Position numbers and translations under genes: made by a program. From Coemansia sp. RSA 922 (lineage: Eukaryota; Kickxellomycota; Kickxellomycetes; Kickxellales; Kickxellaceae): DNA of 46,145 nt. Where the stretch lies: NCBI GenBank assembly GCA_027577415.1, contig JANBQS010000046.1, forward strand, positions 1 to 46,145, read 5' to 3'. The notes below the pieces were generated by a model that was given only the letters and a program-made list of their open reading frames with translations, searched no databases and had not been told where the DNA came from. This document shows, one piece after another, positions 8,453 through 21,204 of this stretch (the first letter of the stretch is position 1; every line of letters starts with the position of its first letter).

Positions 8453-9049
8453 AGGAAAAGGAAGATGTTTTTTTCTCTCGTCAGTGGGCAAGTATGCAAG
8501 TGGGGACCTTTTGACACTGAGAGAGCGTGATAAAGAGCACTATACAACAAGACTTGCACAAGTGGTGGGGAAAGAGCGCAAAGAGCACACCAAGTGCTCT
8601 GCCCCTCCCCCAACAAGCTATCTTTGCCTCTCGCCTTTGCTTTCAAACAAAACCAAAGATGTCGTCAGCTGACATGCACAGGAGCCATGGCTGTGAAAGT
8701 GCCCTTCTTGCTGCATATTTTCAAGTGCAAGGTCCCGTTAAAAATGTGCGCTTTCCTTTTTACGCCGCTCTTGGGATGGGCACTGGCAATAGAGAATGGA
8801 ACAGGCGGCATTTGGATCAAGAGTATTGCCGAGAAGCAGGCCATATTACTAATCTGCCTTTGTTGATTGCTTAATCAGAGGGCATCACGCATTGTCTGTC
8901 AGTCCACGTGCCAAGGTGTGATGGTCCCAGTTAGCGGAGGCCAACTTTGTCTCTTGACGCGTCCATTTTTTTATTCATGTTTTTTTGAATTTATCCTTGT
9001 TTTTCTTATTTGCATCTAACATTCACTTGCTATCACTACAACACAACAA
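8453..9049. other. Intergenic between the family A array and the MOR2/Furry gene
   Basis: This is the shared upstream region of two divergent genes (8302 minus and 9050 plus). No TATA box is obvious for the large gene. The last 80 bases before 9050 are rich in T and then in CAACA, a typical fungal leader. Several short overlapping frames at 8484-8874 look like chance. Confidence 0.45.
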
Positions 9050-12000
9050 ATGTCAGCGCCGGCCGGGAGCGGAAAGGGCGGCGGACGGGAGCTCAAAGCA
9101 AACCCGTTCGGGAATTACTCGCTAATGGAAGCTCAACAGCCGACCCGCAACAATAACAACAACTTGGGAAACAGTGGTCACGGTCTAAGTGAGCCGCCGC
9201 GCCCAGCTCCACTTAAGGAGACACCATTCTCCAATTATAGTTTCAAGGAGGCACAATTGCAAACTCAGTCGATAGCACCACCACCACCAACAGCAGCAGC
9301 AGAGCCTTCGTCGCCTACAGTCAGCATCAGCAACAGTAAGTGTTAGTTGTAACACCAGGTCTTTAATGACTGCATTGCATGTATTTTCTAAGTAGTTTCG
9401 CATTCTTTTCCGGCGTTGTAGGTAAACCCTTTTCAGATTATGCGCGCTCAGAGGCCGAGTTACACTCGTTGTCAGAGTCGCAGCCATTGCACAACTACCC
9501 TATTGGCGCGAGTTACAGACACATTCAGCAGCACAGAAGCATGCAGTCGGCCGGATCCACCACCGATGATAGCAGGGTAGACTACATCCGACCGATGCCT
9601 GCCGATGACCTTGGCGGGGAATATTTGCCTGTACCAGCACTGCCCGAGTCATACGATAGCTACGACGGCATGGGTGCGACGCAGATGAGCCAGGGCGTGG
9701 CCAGCATCGAACAGTACGCAATTCGCATGCTCTACGAGGAGTTTAGAGACCGAGCAGCGAGAAAGATTGATGACATTATCGAGCTGCGACTGGATCGCGA
9801 GCCCGACCTGGCAAAGCACTTGGAGCTGGGAGCAGATGTTATATTTGACCGCACGCTGGAAAAGCTAGGAATGTTGGCGCGGCGCCGGCCTCGCGTGATT
9901 ATCGAGTTGCTGCTGGTGTGGCGTAAGACTACAATCGACGCTACTGACGAGTACCCGCTGGAGGGCACTGGCGGCGCAGGCTTTGCAGATGGCAGTCGCC
10001 AGCAACCACCGCAGGCGGCTTTGTCTCGTGCTCACCACATAGTCAAGGAGCGCAAGTCGCTGGCGTCAGTCTATATCTTGTGCCGAGCACTCAGCGCAGT
10101 GGTTGAACAGCTCGAGGCGTCGCATCTGGAAGGTGACTTGGGCGATCGTCTCGAAGAGCTGGTGTTTGGGCAGGTCAAGCAGGTCAATCCAGCCAACCTG
10201 AGGCGCTCGCAGAACCGGCGCCAAATTCAGGAGCTCTATGCCCGGCTCATTGGGCAGATATCCGATATTCGATTTGCATCTATGAGTGACCGGTTCATTG
10301 CCGAACTTGAGCGCATTCCGATGGTCAGCAGCGGCAGCGACGAGCGCATTGTTGTACTACTCCACAATATGAGGTTCCTCAGACTGCGCGTGTTCCCGAT
10401 AGACGCCCTGGAAGAGAGCTCGGCGTTCTTACTGAGCTGCGCAAAGTTCTACTCGCGGACATCAGGGTCGCTGCGGCTGAAGCACGCATGGGCTACGCTG
10501 CTGACAGAGTTGCTGATGCCTATGGCGGCCGTAGTCGACGTGGAGGTCAACCTGCCAGAGCTAGTGCAAGCGCTCGACATTATCTTTGCCAAGGCCATGA
10601 AGATGGCGCCCAAAGTGCGACATGTACACGTGGCATTTCCACTGGCAGCGGCCACACTGTGCATTAGCCGGCGGGATGTGTTTCACCAGCGGTGGCTGTC
10701 GCTGCTCGAGTACTGTATTCAGCGGCTAAAGGACAAGCAATTCCGACGCGTATCGATGGATGCCATTTTGCGGATGCTGTGGGTATATCTGTTCCGCTAC
10801 CCCGAGGCCAGCGCAGTGGTTACTCGTCGAATTGACTCGCTGTCACGAATCTTCTTCCCCGCGACCAAGCTTCATGCCTGGCCCAAGACCGTGCCGCCGT
10901 CGGCGTTTGTTTACTTTTTGGTGTGCGCGGCTTGCTATAACTTTGACTTTGCGATGCGGCAGCTTCTGCTGAATATGCTGCAGACCGATAGCGGATGGCC
11001 AGGAACTACGCGCGAAATGACCGAAATCGGGCCGATACTGGACTCGCTCAACCCTGCTCGCGTTGGTTTGGCATACCAAGCCTTGGTTGCCATTGCCGCG
11101 ATTGCAAGCAGTCGATCGTCACTTGGTGCTGCGAGTGGCGGGCCTGGCAGTGGCGGCGATAGTGGAGGAGGGGGATCTGGACCTAATACGAACACGGGGT
11201 CTACTGGTGGCAGCTTGGCTTCAATGCACCCGCCATTCCCTGGTGTTGCTCAGCTCAGTGGTCTGGACTACTTTTCGCTGGACTTGGTCAAATCTGGCGC
11301 CAATGCATCTGGCGCAGGGGGGAGTACTAGTGGGTTGGCGGCGACTGGAGGCGGTCGACAGGCAGCGCAAGACTCGGCTCGCTCAAGGGACAGACAGCCA
11401 CCAATCAACCCTGCGATGCTTCCCGACAACATTCGCAATGCACTGACAACGGCTATCAGCGTCGTGCAGCGGTACTTTAACGCACTGAGTCCAATTTTTG
11501 GGCAGTATGTGCTGGCTGACGAGCGACTGTGGAGGCTGACGCGCACAGTGCCTCCGTTTTCTTCAGTAGTCTTGACGGGATCAACGTTTACCTTTGAAAA
11601 TACGGCGACGTTCTCGGCATTGGCCCTGCAAGGCATAGGAAGCAGTGGAGGCGCGACTGGTTTGGGTGTGCCTAATGGGGGCGAGTCTGTCGGAGGCACA
11701 ACTGGCGGGGGACCAGGCGGCGGACCGGCTGCCAACGCAACTGCCTCGATAGCCGAAAACATACTCGATGGAGCAGGAGGAAGTGGAACACCGTCAGGCG
11801 GACCAGCCGGGACTCTGCTCGCGGATGCTAGTGGCGGCGATGGCAATGGCTCTCATGCGATGGTATCTGGCATTCGGCAGGCAGTGACTCGGTACCCGGG
11901 CGAGCGGCAAGTCTACGTGGACCTCATGGCAGTGTACACTCACAACATACCCAAAGTGCAAATGCTCTGGGGGCAATGCGACCGGCGCAAGGTGGTGGAA

Positions 12001-15000
12001 ACGATGGTGCAGAATACTCTCAGCGTTGACCAGGCCCTGGCGGCAGCATCTCGCGCGTGCTTGCTGGACTTGCTGTGTCCGTCGTCTCTGGGCGCGTCGG
12101 CTGGACAGTGGCGCGATGGCGAGAGAGTGTTTGCCTCGCGGGCTGAGAGGCTGGATGGATCTGTTCAGGCGGTTGCTCGAGCCACGCAGCTGTTGCGGGC
12201 TGTGGACGAGCGGTTCAGCGAGATACTCGTAGGTGGTATATTCAGTCGCGATGCTCGATCGAGTATGTCGTTTGCTCAGCCTGGCGACCCGCTGGTTGAC
12301 GGGCCTGGCGCTTGGCCGTACTGCCAGCAAATGCACTCTCATCGTCATAGTGCCAGGCGGTTTATGCACGCTGCTAACCTGAGCTCAGCTAGCACGGCTA
12401 GCAACCACTATGGAAACGACGTGGGGCGGGCGCTGGCCGGCGCAGTCAGCGACTCTGAGTGCCGCAATGACGACTCTTGTGTGCGTCATGCGTACTCGAC
12501 GTCGGCGGGGCAGGTCAACGATGACTGCCACTCGGATGCTGACACCGAGTCGTCCTCGGCTGCAGCTGCTATGGCGGCGGCGCTCGATGCCAAGTCTAGG
12601 ATGGAGCGGTCGGCATGGTCGTCTTCGTCCTCTGCAGCCCAGTCGTCTTCGCTGTCGGCAATGGATCCACCTGCCCGCGAGCTGAACGGCGGGTTCTTGC
12701 ACGTGTTCTTGGATCTCATGCATTATTTGGAAGTGTCGCTGTGCGAGTACCAGGCTGAAGAAGGCACTGTTAGCAGCGGAGCTTTGGCTGATCAGGCTAA
12801 CGTGGCTTTGGCTTCTACAGCGAGTCTGCCTGAGAGCGAAGCTGGCGGTGGTGGCTATGCGGACGATGGCAGTGCGACAGCAGCTGACTTGAGAATGGTT
12901 GGCGGGCGTAGCTTGGTCGAGTGGGTGAAGCTGGTACATGCGATTGAGGCTAATGCCGTGGCACTGCTGTGCTCAAGCAGTGTGCGTGTGCGGCACTTGG
13001 CAGTGGACGTCTTGTATCAAGCGGGTGTGCTACGGCGAATCCTTGGTACCAACGAGCCTTTGCCTTTGGCTGGCCAGACGTGGATATTCCGCGGCGTCGA
13101 TTCAGCATATGAGATTCTCAATGTGCCGGTATCGCTCAGGCCAACTGGGGCAGGGACGGGGGCGGTTGCTGGCAAGATCGCCGCGCTTGGCGGTGTTTCT
13201 TTGGTTGGCGAGCTTTGGGACGTCCCGTTCGAGGCGGCAGAGACACCTAGTGCGCCGCAGAATCAGCCTCACCAGGCGCTGGCTCGAGTGGCGGCTAGTT
13301 CAACTGCGGCAGATATGGCTTTGTGGATGGCTTATCTGCCACAGTTTGTTGGACGTGCTATTGTGCTTATGCCTGACGTGATGTTGGTATCAAGGACGCT
13401 GGTGTGCCAGCGGCTGTACCAGATGCAGCCGCTGATGAGCCAGTACGCTGACGTGTCGGTGCGCGCTGGCGGGCTCCAACATGGCGCACTGTATGTGAGG
13501 GCTTCAGGCGTGCGTACTCATGCGGCCGGGTCATCGTCATTGTCGTCGTCGGTGGTACTGCGTGCGGATCTGATCAGTGCCTTCAACAGTTTGTTCCTGT
13601 TTGCAGTGGTCTCGCTTCCTGCTGGAGGCGGTCTTGGCAGCGCCAGTGGATTTGGAGGCAATGGCGGATTTGGCAGTGGTTCTTTTGGCGAGACTGTCAT
13701 TGGCAGCCGCAGCCCCCGTAGCGGCGTCAGCAATAGTAGCGGGGCGTTTAGCAACAGCCGGCTGGCCAAGTCGATTGCTCGGAAGCTGGCGCCGCTTAAG
13801 GCTAGTTCGCGCGGCAGCAAGCAAGAACATGGCGTGGGGCTGGCTTCTATCTCGCAGCTGGTGCGGATGGCTGGAGTGCTGCTACGTTCTGACAATGCGC
13901 CATTGCGACAGAGTGCGGCACTGGCGCTGTGCCACACGCCGGCTGCGTACTTGGCGGAGCTGATGCAGGAGTTGCGCCCGCTTGCCGAGTCGCTGTTCGA
14001 CGACGGGTCGTCGCTTGGCTCGCATCGCCACTACTTGCATGTGTCGGGCGCGTCTAGCTCAACTGCTGCCAATGGCGGCCGAGATGGCCCTCTCAGCGCC
14101 CTGGGTCACCATGGGTTGTCGTCCAGTCCCGGGTCGTCGGCATTGTCGGCCAGTGGGGACAGTCCAAAGCCGCTGCCAGCGCAGCAAGTTCATAGAACTG
14201 GGTCGAGCTTGCTGGCTGCTGCTCAGATTACCCCGCATGGCTCGTCTAAGCGCGGGAGCAACCGAGCGGCTGCTGCTAGAGCTGCCAGTGCTGCTCCTGG
14301 CAGCGACACGGAGGCTACGAGCGACTCTGGCAACAACCACAACAGCGGTCGCGCAAAGTCTAGCAGCTCGCGCGATGCTGATCTGGGCGGCGCCCAAGGG
14401 AGACGTGCCAGCAGCTTTGATGCCACTACTATGGCGGCTGGCTCGGTGCTGGGCTCGACTGCGAATGGCGGGGTGCTGAGGAGGCCTCTGGACGCCTCTG
14501 TGGCTGGTGCGAACTCGGCTGTGGCGGTAGCTAATGCTGCGGCTGCCAATGCGGCGGCAATTGCGGCTGTCAGCGGTGGTAGCGGGTCGACGAGTCAAAT
14601 GCGGCGTAAGCGACTAAGATTGTCACTGGCGCAAATCTATCGCCAGGTGTCGCGGCAGCTGGAGGTGTCGGATCCTGATGACCTGGTGCTGGGGCAGCTC
14701 ATCTCGTATGTGCGCGAGACAAAGACCTTTCTGTCTGAGACCTCGGTACAATGGGAGGCCGAGCACCAGGCGCTGCGGATCCACTTTTGCGGCCTGGTCG
14801 AGGCGCTGTATTATTGTATCTCGGCTCCGACTCTGAGGCTCTCGGTGGGGGATGGCACGACTAAGCACAAGTTTACTTACGAGACTCGCAATGGCTTGTA
14901 CCAGCTGTTCGAGCGGTGGTGCGGGTTGGGCAAGCACGCGGAGTTTGGGCGTGAAGTTCATGCAAGGATGGCGTCAGCGGCGTTGGATCAGCTCAAGGAC

Positions 15001-18000
15001 CCAGCTGAGCGTGCCTTGGTTGCTGAGACCCTGGAGAGCGAATTTTCGCTGTTGGAGCTGACGTCGTTGCGCGCTATGGCCGTTTTGTGTCGTGACGCTG
15101 TCCATTACCATGTGGCTCCTAATTACTCAGAGTCGGCGAGTGTTGGCCCTGCTGGCAGTGGGCCCCGAGATAAGGCGGCGCTGTTTGCGTGGGTGTCGGA
15201 TGCGCTGGACCACAATGATTCAAGGGTGCAGCGCATTGGACAGCGTGCTGTGGAGTGGGCGGTGAGCGCTGACCCGAAAGACACGACGATGGTGCGAGTG
15301 TTAATTCAGCTGTCGTACGGCTTGTCGGTGGCTAATAGTGTTAGCAATGGATTTGCTGCTGCTGCTGCTGAGCTGGGATCCGGCTCTGTGGAGTCGCCTC
15401 GTGTCGGTGGTGGCACGTCGGGACTCGGCCTGATGTTTGGCGGTAACGAGGGAGCTCAGTCTACTGGTGGATATGCGGCCAGACATCATAACGCTGTGGG
15501 AGGGCCTGTGGTGCTGTCGACCGACCGCATTGCGCTGGGGTACCTCCGAGCGCTGACGAGCATCCTGCTTGCACCCTCCTCGCCTGGCGCTGGCGTGGGC
15601 AAGGCGCTGTCGCTGACGTACGCCAGCTTGATACTGCCACTAGTGCTGTTCCGCTTGCGGTCCGAGCGGCACCGGATCCGACGGCAGGCACTTCTTCTGC
15701 TGCGGGTGTTGTGCTCGCATATGTCGGTGCGCTCGTGCCTGGCCAGGCTGGACGAGCTTGGGCCCAGCATCGTGTCTGACATTCCGGCGATCGCTGCTGA
15801 TGCAGCGACGAGGCTGACGGCGGCGGTGGCGGCCTCGTTTGCGGCTCATTCGGAGATGGCTATTCTGGAGTGTGTTAGGCAAGTCCACGTGCAAGGGTCT
15901 GTCGGCGGGCGGCTGGCAGCGCTGCTGGAGATATTGCAGCCGTGGGTGGGCAACATTGAGCTGCGGCATGTGGCGGGCGATGGCTGTGACGGCTTGGGGC
16001 CGGTAGCGCTGAGCCGCGACTCGCTGGTTGTCTTGCGGTGCATGCTGTACTTGACTGTCAAGGCTGGGGTGGACGCCCTACCGGGGATCCAAGAGCTGTG
16101 GATGGCGCTGGTCGGCGGTGACTACGAGCAGAACATGTGGCTGGCGATGCGGTACCTGACGGGACTGTTTATTCACACGCAGAGCCTGGCGCTGCTCGGG
16201 TACATGAGACGCATTGCCGTGTTTCTGACGCGGTCGGCGACGCAGGGCCGGCAGCTGGTGCAGCGCCTGGTTGACGAGGCGCGGCGCCCGGCGGCTGCTA
16301 TTCCGGTGGAGGCTGACAACATTGTGGCCCACAACTCTATCAACGAGGTATTGCCTAACGAGGCCTGGACTGCTGAGTTTGCCTTTGCGCCGCGCCGATC
16401 TCGCGTGCTGGTGTCTACTGCGGCCCTGGCGATGTTCTACCTGGCTGCTGTCTCATATGAGCAGCCGGCGTTTGTGGCCGACTACGACGGCTTGGCAGTG
16501 CTCCCGCCCGCCCTGTTTGCGCTGGCTAACCCTGAGCGCTGGGTCCGCGATGCCGCCCGCACGGTGCTGGTCAATTTGGTCGCTGCCGAGCGTGCTTGGT
16601 GCAGCACTACTGCTTCTGGGCCCTTGGATGCTGATGTTGCGCACATTGTGCTGGGCGTCCTTCGTAGTGACGACTGTCAGACGGGATTCGGCAATGTCGA
16701 GGATAGTAGCGATGACGAGGAGGTGAAGAGGAAGCCGGGTATGAGCCCAGACGACTATGCGCTTAACCACGCGTGGTCGCCCATGGCGGCGAGTGCTCGG
16801 GATGTGGCTGCGAGTACTAGCGATCAGATTGCTGTGGAGGTGGTGGATGATCTGGAAGCAAGCATCAGTAAGGGTGATGACGTGCCCAAGGACGGAGATT
16901 CGATTGCTATTGATGTGGCTGATCCGTCTGTTGTCGCTGATGTTGCTGATATTTCGGCTCCGCTGCAGCCACTTCCTCCTCCGCAGCCACAGTTGATTCA
17001 GGGTCCGCCGAGCTTCCCGCCGCGCAGCCTGAGCATCGACTATCAATTGGATGTCAGTGGTGGTAATAGTGGCGGCGCTGGCCGGGAGCGAGCTATCCTG
17101 CAGCGATTCGTCGTGCAGTTGAGCCGACTTTTCCACCGGCGGCGGCCTGGGTGTGCGCAGGAGTGGGCGGGCGTGGCGGTGCGGTGGGCGATGAGCTGCC
17201 CGGTGCGGCCGCTGGCGGCCCTGGCGTTGCAAGTGTTTAGTGTGCTGGCGGCGGAGGCGCAGTATGGCGGGACGCTGGTGATTATGCCGACGCGGTCGAT
17301 GATCCTGCATCTAATCGACCGCCTGTCTAATGTTGTTGGCGACCCGTCTGCCGATCTTGCGACGTTTGCGGAGACAGTGTTGGCGGCGCTGCGCCAGACA
17401 GCGGCGCTGGCAGCTCGCATGTGTGCTGAGGACGAGGGTATTCGGTCTGACTTGCTGGCTGCTAGCATGGCGCTCATGGCTACTGCCCAGTCGCACTCTG
17501 TCTATGCGATGGCTGTCGCTGTGTTTGAGCGCATCTTCCCGCTTGTTGAGGATAGCGAGCTATACTTCCGCGGTCTGGTTGCTGACCGTATTGGCTCGCT
17601 TACTGCGGCAATGTCTGTGGCTGGGAATGGCTGTGGATACCAGTTGGCGCTGCTCAGAGGACTGGAGTTTGCTTCTTGTCGTGAGCGCTGTCTTAGGCTG
17701 CTCCGGGATACGCTCAAGTATGATGTGGCTGTTGGCTGTGCTCATCCCATATTGGCTATTGCCGCGCACATGCCTATGTTGATTGAAGACGTTGTCGCGG
17801 ATGCGGCACTTTCGCAGAGCAGCAATGTTCAGCTGGCGGACTCGCAGCTCAGGGAGTCGCAGGGTAGCGGGGATGGTAATAGCCCGGCGGCTAGTGGCCA
17901 CCGTCATGGCGCTCGCAAGCACCGCGCTCCGAGCTTTTCGGCTAGCGCACCGGGGTCCAGTCTCGGCTTGATGTTTGCTTCTGCGCCGGCTGGGGTTGTA

Positions 18001-19338
18001 CCCAATTTGCTCTACTCCAATAATTCTGCTCAGCAGACGTCGCCTCGCCGGCAGCTGTTCCGTCGTCGTGGAGCGAATAGCAATAACAACTTGGCCGACG
18101 CTACTGCTTCTGAGCGCTCGCCGGATAGTACCGCTAACACCAGCCATGAGAGCTTGCTTCCTCCAGAGGCAAACAAGGCAACTGTGCCTTCTATTGGCCG
18201 CACGAGTAGCACCACGTCTCAGCATGTGGCGGAGGACCTGGGCATTTTGATGCGCGACAAGTATATGGCGTTTGTTTCAGAGTGCTCCCAAACTCTCTTG
18301 CCTGGCCAGCTGCTGTCGGGGGTGCAGAACCAAAAGTCGCAGGAGAGGCGGTTGTTTGTGCAGCGGCTGATGGCTCTCTTGGCGAGTCCTAATTCTTCTT
18401 CCTCTCGTGATAGTGTTGGTGTGCCGTCGTTGCAGCATACTGTGAGCGCTACGCGCGAAGTTGTGAAGCAGTTTGGGTATGCGGCAGTAGAAAGTGGGCG
18501 TGCTGTTGATATTATTGCTGTTCTCTTGCGGTTGTTGCAGCCGTCTAGCCGCACGCGCGTGGCTCTCAAGTACTTGCGCGATGAACAGGCTGGCGTTATT
18601 GTCAATGAGCATCGACGCAACCATGCTCAGCAGTCCCATGGGCCGGCGGCAGAGGAAGTGCGTAAGATCGATGTTACCTTGCGATTGCTACAGAGCGTGC
18701 TAGTAGCTAGCAGCGACTCTGCATCGGCTGGCGCACGCTTGCAAACTCGACTGGACTCTGCGCTGATGCCGAGCCTTCGTCACCTCTTTGACTTGCTGAT
18801 TGTTGCGCGGCCTGTCTCGGACACGGCGTCGCAGGTGTTGTTACTTTTGCTGCAGCGCTTTGATGACCCTGGTGAGTCTGTTCATGGCGTTGTTAGCTCG
18901 GCTTTTAGGTGGTATGAGACTGACCCGCATTTGCTACATGACGCGGCCCGTGCTGCGCTGTCTCGTATTGTGGCCCTCGGTTTTAAGGATAGCGACGAGG
19001 AGGTGGCTTCTGCGTGTGGAGCTCCGTTCGTTGGTGCTTCTGCTAGTACGTCTAGGTCTGTGTCGCCGGAGATGCCTGTCTTGGTCATCGACGATGAAAT
19101 TGAGCCTGGGTACCAGCCATCGACCTTGTCTGAAGGTGACGCCGAACTGCGAGGTGGGAATGGATTGGATGTCCCAGATGATAGTGGGCGTGAGCTTGGC
19201 TCGTTCTTGTATAGCGTGGGTACTGGACCTGTTGCTGAGAGCGACATGGTTTCGGATACTGGGCTAGTGAGTGATGACGATATGTTGGCGCAGCTGGATA
19301 TGTTTGACAAGGAACTTGACGAAGCCTTACTTGCTTAG
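9050..19338 (+). CDS. mor2: Furry/Mor2/Tao3 cell-morphogenesis protein (MOR2-PAG1 family)
   Basis: Exon 1 is 9050-9335, the intron 9336-9421 (GTAAGT...TTGTAG) and exon 2 9422-19338, giving about 3400 residues. The splice joins in frame and restores a third copy of a PF-[GSN]-Y-EA motif (residues about 18-28, 58-68 and 97-108). Conserved family blocks follow from about residue 190 (YAIRMLYEEFRDRA; RPRVIIELLLVWR; HVAFPLAAATLCISRRDVFHQRW), with HEAT/armadillo-like helices throughout. Gly/Ser-rich linkers interrupt it (for example near 11140-11350, 13620-13750 and 14060-14580). Known relatives are scaffolds for NDR/LATS kinases (yeast Cbk1, fission yeast Orb6) that control polarised growth and cell separation. 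The acidic C-terminus ends in DKELDEALLA. The TTG/ATG frame at 9379 is intronic, not a start. Confidence 0.93.
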
Positions 19339-19618
19339 CACTTGAAAGTTTTTCTTTTGGCTTGTTACTTGTTGAATATAGCGGTCTGTAAAACTGATGA
19401 ATATTCTGTATTTAGTTAAACTGTCTATATTAATAATATGACTCTTGTACTTGCGACTATGCTTACATAGCTTAACTGTATTCAGGTTGCCTTGCTCTAG
19501 CGGTTGAGTGAAACATGATGAAGAAAGGCTCTTGAATTGGTTGCCTGCTTGTATGTCCCTTAAACACTCTCAGTTGGAACCTGCTAGTCGAGCTTAACCC
19601 CTATTCGTTAATTGGTCT
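19339..19618. repeat. 3' flank repeat, copy 1 (about 19440-19633)
   Basis: After the stop of the large gene lies a sequence of about 195 bp that recurs at about 20630-20825 and in part at 45955-46069. Landmarks are GATGAAGAAAGGCTCTTGAA, GGTTGCCTGCTTGTATGTCC, CAGTTGGAACCTG and TTAATTGGTCT. It overlaps the last codons of family B gene 1. Confidence 0.7.
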
Positions 19619-20017
19619 TCAATTAACATACTTATGTAAGGTATCCTTAATATGTTGAGGAGTTCCAGTGCTAAAGTTCTGGACCATGTTTGTTAGGTAC
19701 GAGACAAACCAATTGTCGCGATTTACATCAAATCCCCTTGCCTTTGCCATCTCCTTCATTTTTTTTGTGGAGTTCTTGTGCACATAGACAATGACAAAAT
19801 TGCTATTAATAGACCAACTATGCATCTCTTCAGCAATACCATCAACGAATTTTCCCTGTATAATAAAATATACGAGATAAGAAGACTCCCAGTCAGTGTC
19901 CATCACTCCTTGTCTGTAATATTTTTCTTCTGTCGTTGGGCCCTCCTCCTTAAAGTAGACACCAGCAGCATAATCGATATGATAATTATATTTTAGCATT
20001 CTGTGGTTAGCGGACAT
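19619..20017 (-). CDS. Family B small protein 1 (unknown function)
   Basis: 132 residues from the ATG at 20017. The frame is open upstream to 20209, but no ATG lies between the TATA box (20128-20136) and 20017, so 20017 is the likely start. The protein is charged and has no signal peptide. Shared family features are a Y-F/I-I-x-G-K/E-F-V strand, NFV(I/L)V strand, A(R/K)ARG(F/I)D(V/I)N, then W-x-x-Y/F-L-x-x-MV and a final helix HIKDTLHKYV. It is most like gene B2 but only about 40 percent identical in the C-terminal half by eye. I do not recognise the family. It stops one codon run earlier than B2 because of a TGA. Confidence 0.72.
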   Translation of the reverse strand: MSANHRMLKYNYHIDYAAGVYFKEEGPTTEEKYYRQGVMDTDWESSYLVYFIIQGKFVDGIAEEMHSWSINSNFVIVYVHKNSTKKMKEMAKARGFDVNRDNWFVSYLTNMVQNFSTGTPQHIKDTLHKYVN

Positions 20018-20136
20018 GTTCAAGTAGTGTATTCCAGGCGAAAGTAGTTTAAAAAAGAGCTGGAGATGGTGGATGAAGAATGAGTTGGAGATGAGGAGGA
20101 TTGAAATCTTGGAGCAGAATGTGTCTCTTAAATAGG
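20015..20136 (-). promoter_or_regulatory. Family B gene 1 leader and TATA box; 76 bases identical to gene B2
   Basis: The TATA-like CCTATTTAA is at 20128-20136, about 115 bp before the ATG. Bases 20015-20090 are identical to 21202-21277 over 76 positions, including the start codon, and similarity continues through the TATA box. A GAAGACTTTAG element lies near 20213-20223. Confidence 0.7.
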
Positions 20137-20790
20137 ACGCAGGAGCGCCAGAAATAATGACACAAAATAGTTTTCTCTCCATTCTGCTTATTCTCTTCCC
20201 CCGACGCAATACTTGAAGACTTTAGCTTCTGTCGAAAGCAAAGAGCTGTTAAAAAGGAATTTTCCAGCTGCAATGACGTATTTCCTCTTATGACGTACAT
20301 TTCTCCCAAACCAATCTATTTGCAAATTCAGTCCTTTGCCCACCACTCTTTGAAAGAACACTACAAAGGGTAAAAGGGAAGACACTAGAGGCCACAAATG
20401 ACGTCATGACACAGCTTACAACAAAGCTCTCTTTCAGTGTGAATCAAGTACCAATGATTTAGCTTTGCGTAATTACTGTGATAGGATTAGTAGGCACTTG
20501 CTTATTTTGAGCAGTTGAATGTATTTATTTAATTTGCAACTCAATTGGCTTTTGGAGTTACCATTATGCCATGGGTGTAAAAATAATAAATGCTCTCTAT
20601 TTGGTGAAGCCGCCTATTTAGAAAAGCTAATGACTCTGGTACTTGCAATAATGCTTGTAGCTCAACTGTATTCAGGCTATCTTGCTGTAGAGGTTGAAAG
20701 AAACATGATGAAGAAAGGCTCTTGAACTGGTTGCCTGCTTGTATGTCCCTTACACTCTCTCAGTTGGAACCTGTTGGCAGAGCTCAACTC
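20137..20790. other. Upstream region of B1 with CRE-like sites; repeat copy 2 at 20630-20790
   Basis: A perfect TGACGTCA palindrome is at 20399-20406, and two TGACGTA half-matches lie near 20273 and 20290. Such sites bind ATF/CREB bZIP factors in fungi, so stress regulation is possible. The end of the region is the 3' flank repeat of B2, which continues into its last codons. No gene is supported. Confidence 0.5.
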
Positions 20791-21204
20791 TTATTCATTA
20801 ATTGGTCTACAATGAACATACTCATGTAGGGTTGCCTTAATATGTGGAGGAGTGTGAGTGTCATCATTCTCATAGACCATATCTGCCAAGTATGAGCCAC
20901 ACCAAGTGTCAGGATTTATATCAATACCCCTCGCCCTTGCTCTCTCCCTTAGGTATGTCTTAAATCCTGAATTCATACTAATAAGGACAAAATTTCCTGT
21001 TATATCTTTCTTAGTCTTTTCTGTCTCATTAGGGTCAACAAACTCACCATTTATAATATAACATAGAGTTTCACGTGACGGCTTATCAGTGAATGCCTCT
21101 TTTTCGGCATGATAGGTAGCTTGTGTTACTTCGTATCCTTTCCAATAGTAAAAATGAGCATCATAAGTGATATCATAATAATATACTATTACTTTTGCAG
21201 GCAT
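20791..21204 (-). CDS. Family B small protein 2 (unknown function)
   Basis: 137 residues from the ATG at 21204. As in B1, the frame continues upstream through the leader without an ATG after the TATA box, so 21204 is preferred. It has KVIVYYYD at the N-terminus, CYIINGEFVD, ITGNFVLISMN, RARGIDINPDTWCGSYLADMV and a final HIKATLHEYV helix. The last residues (CRPINE) are encoded by the conserved 3' flank repeat. The leader is identical to that of B1 while the coding region is strongly diverged. No signal peptide, function unknown. Confidence 0.75.
   Translation of the reverse strand: MPAKVIVYYYDITYDAHFYYWKGYEVTQATYHAEKEAFTDKPSRETLCYIINGEFVDPNETEKTKKDITGNFVLISMNSGFKTYLRERARARGIDINPDTWCGSYLADMVYENDDTHTPPHIKATLHEYVHCRPINE

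Noticed and set aside
9379..9421. Start of the long frame at 9379 as the beginning of the Furry/Mor2 protein
   Set aside because: The first 14 codons lie in the intron. Splicing 9335 to 9422 joins in frame to an upstream exon with the same repeated motif.
16453..17310. 285-codon minus-strand frame inside the Furry/Mor2 gene
   Set aside because: It is a shadow frame with Arg/His-rich composition and no domain pattern.
20018..20209. Upstream in-frame extension of family B genes 1 and 2 as a conserved N-terminal leader peptide
   Set aside because: There is no ATG between the TATA box and the chosen start, and the identity is at DNA level across the leader, which fits an untranslated leader better.
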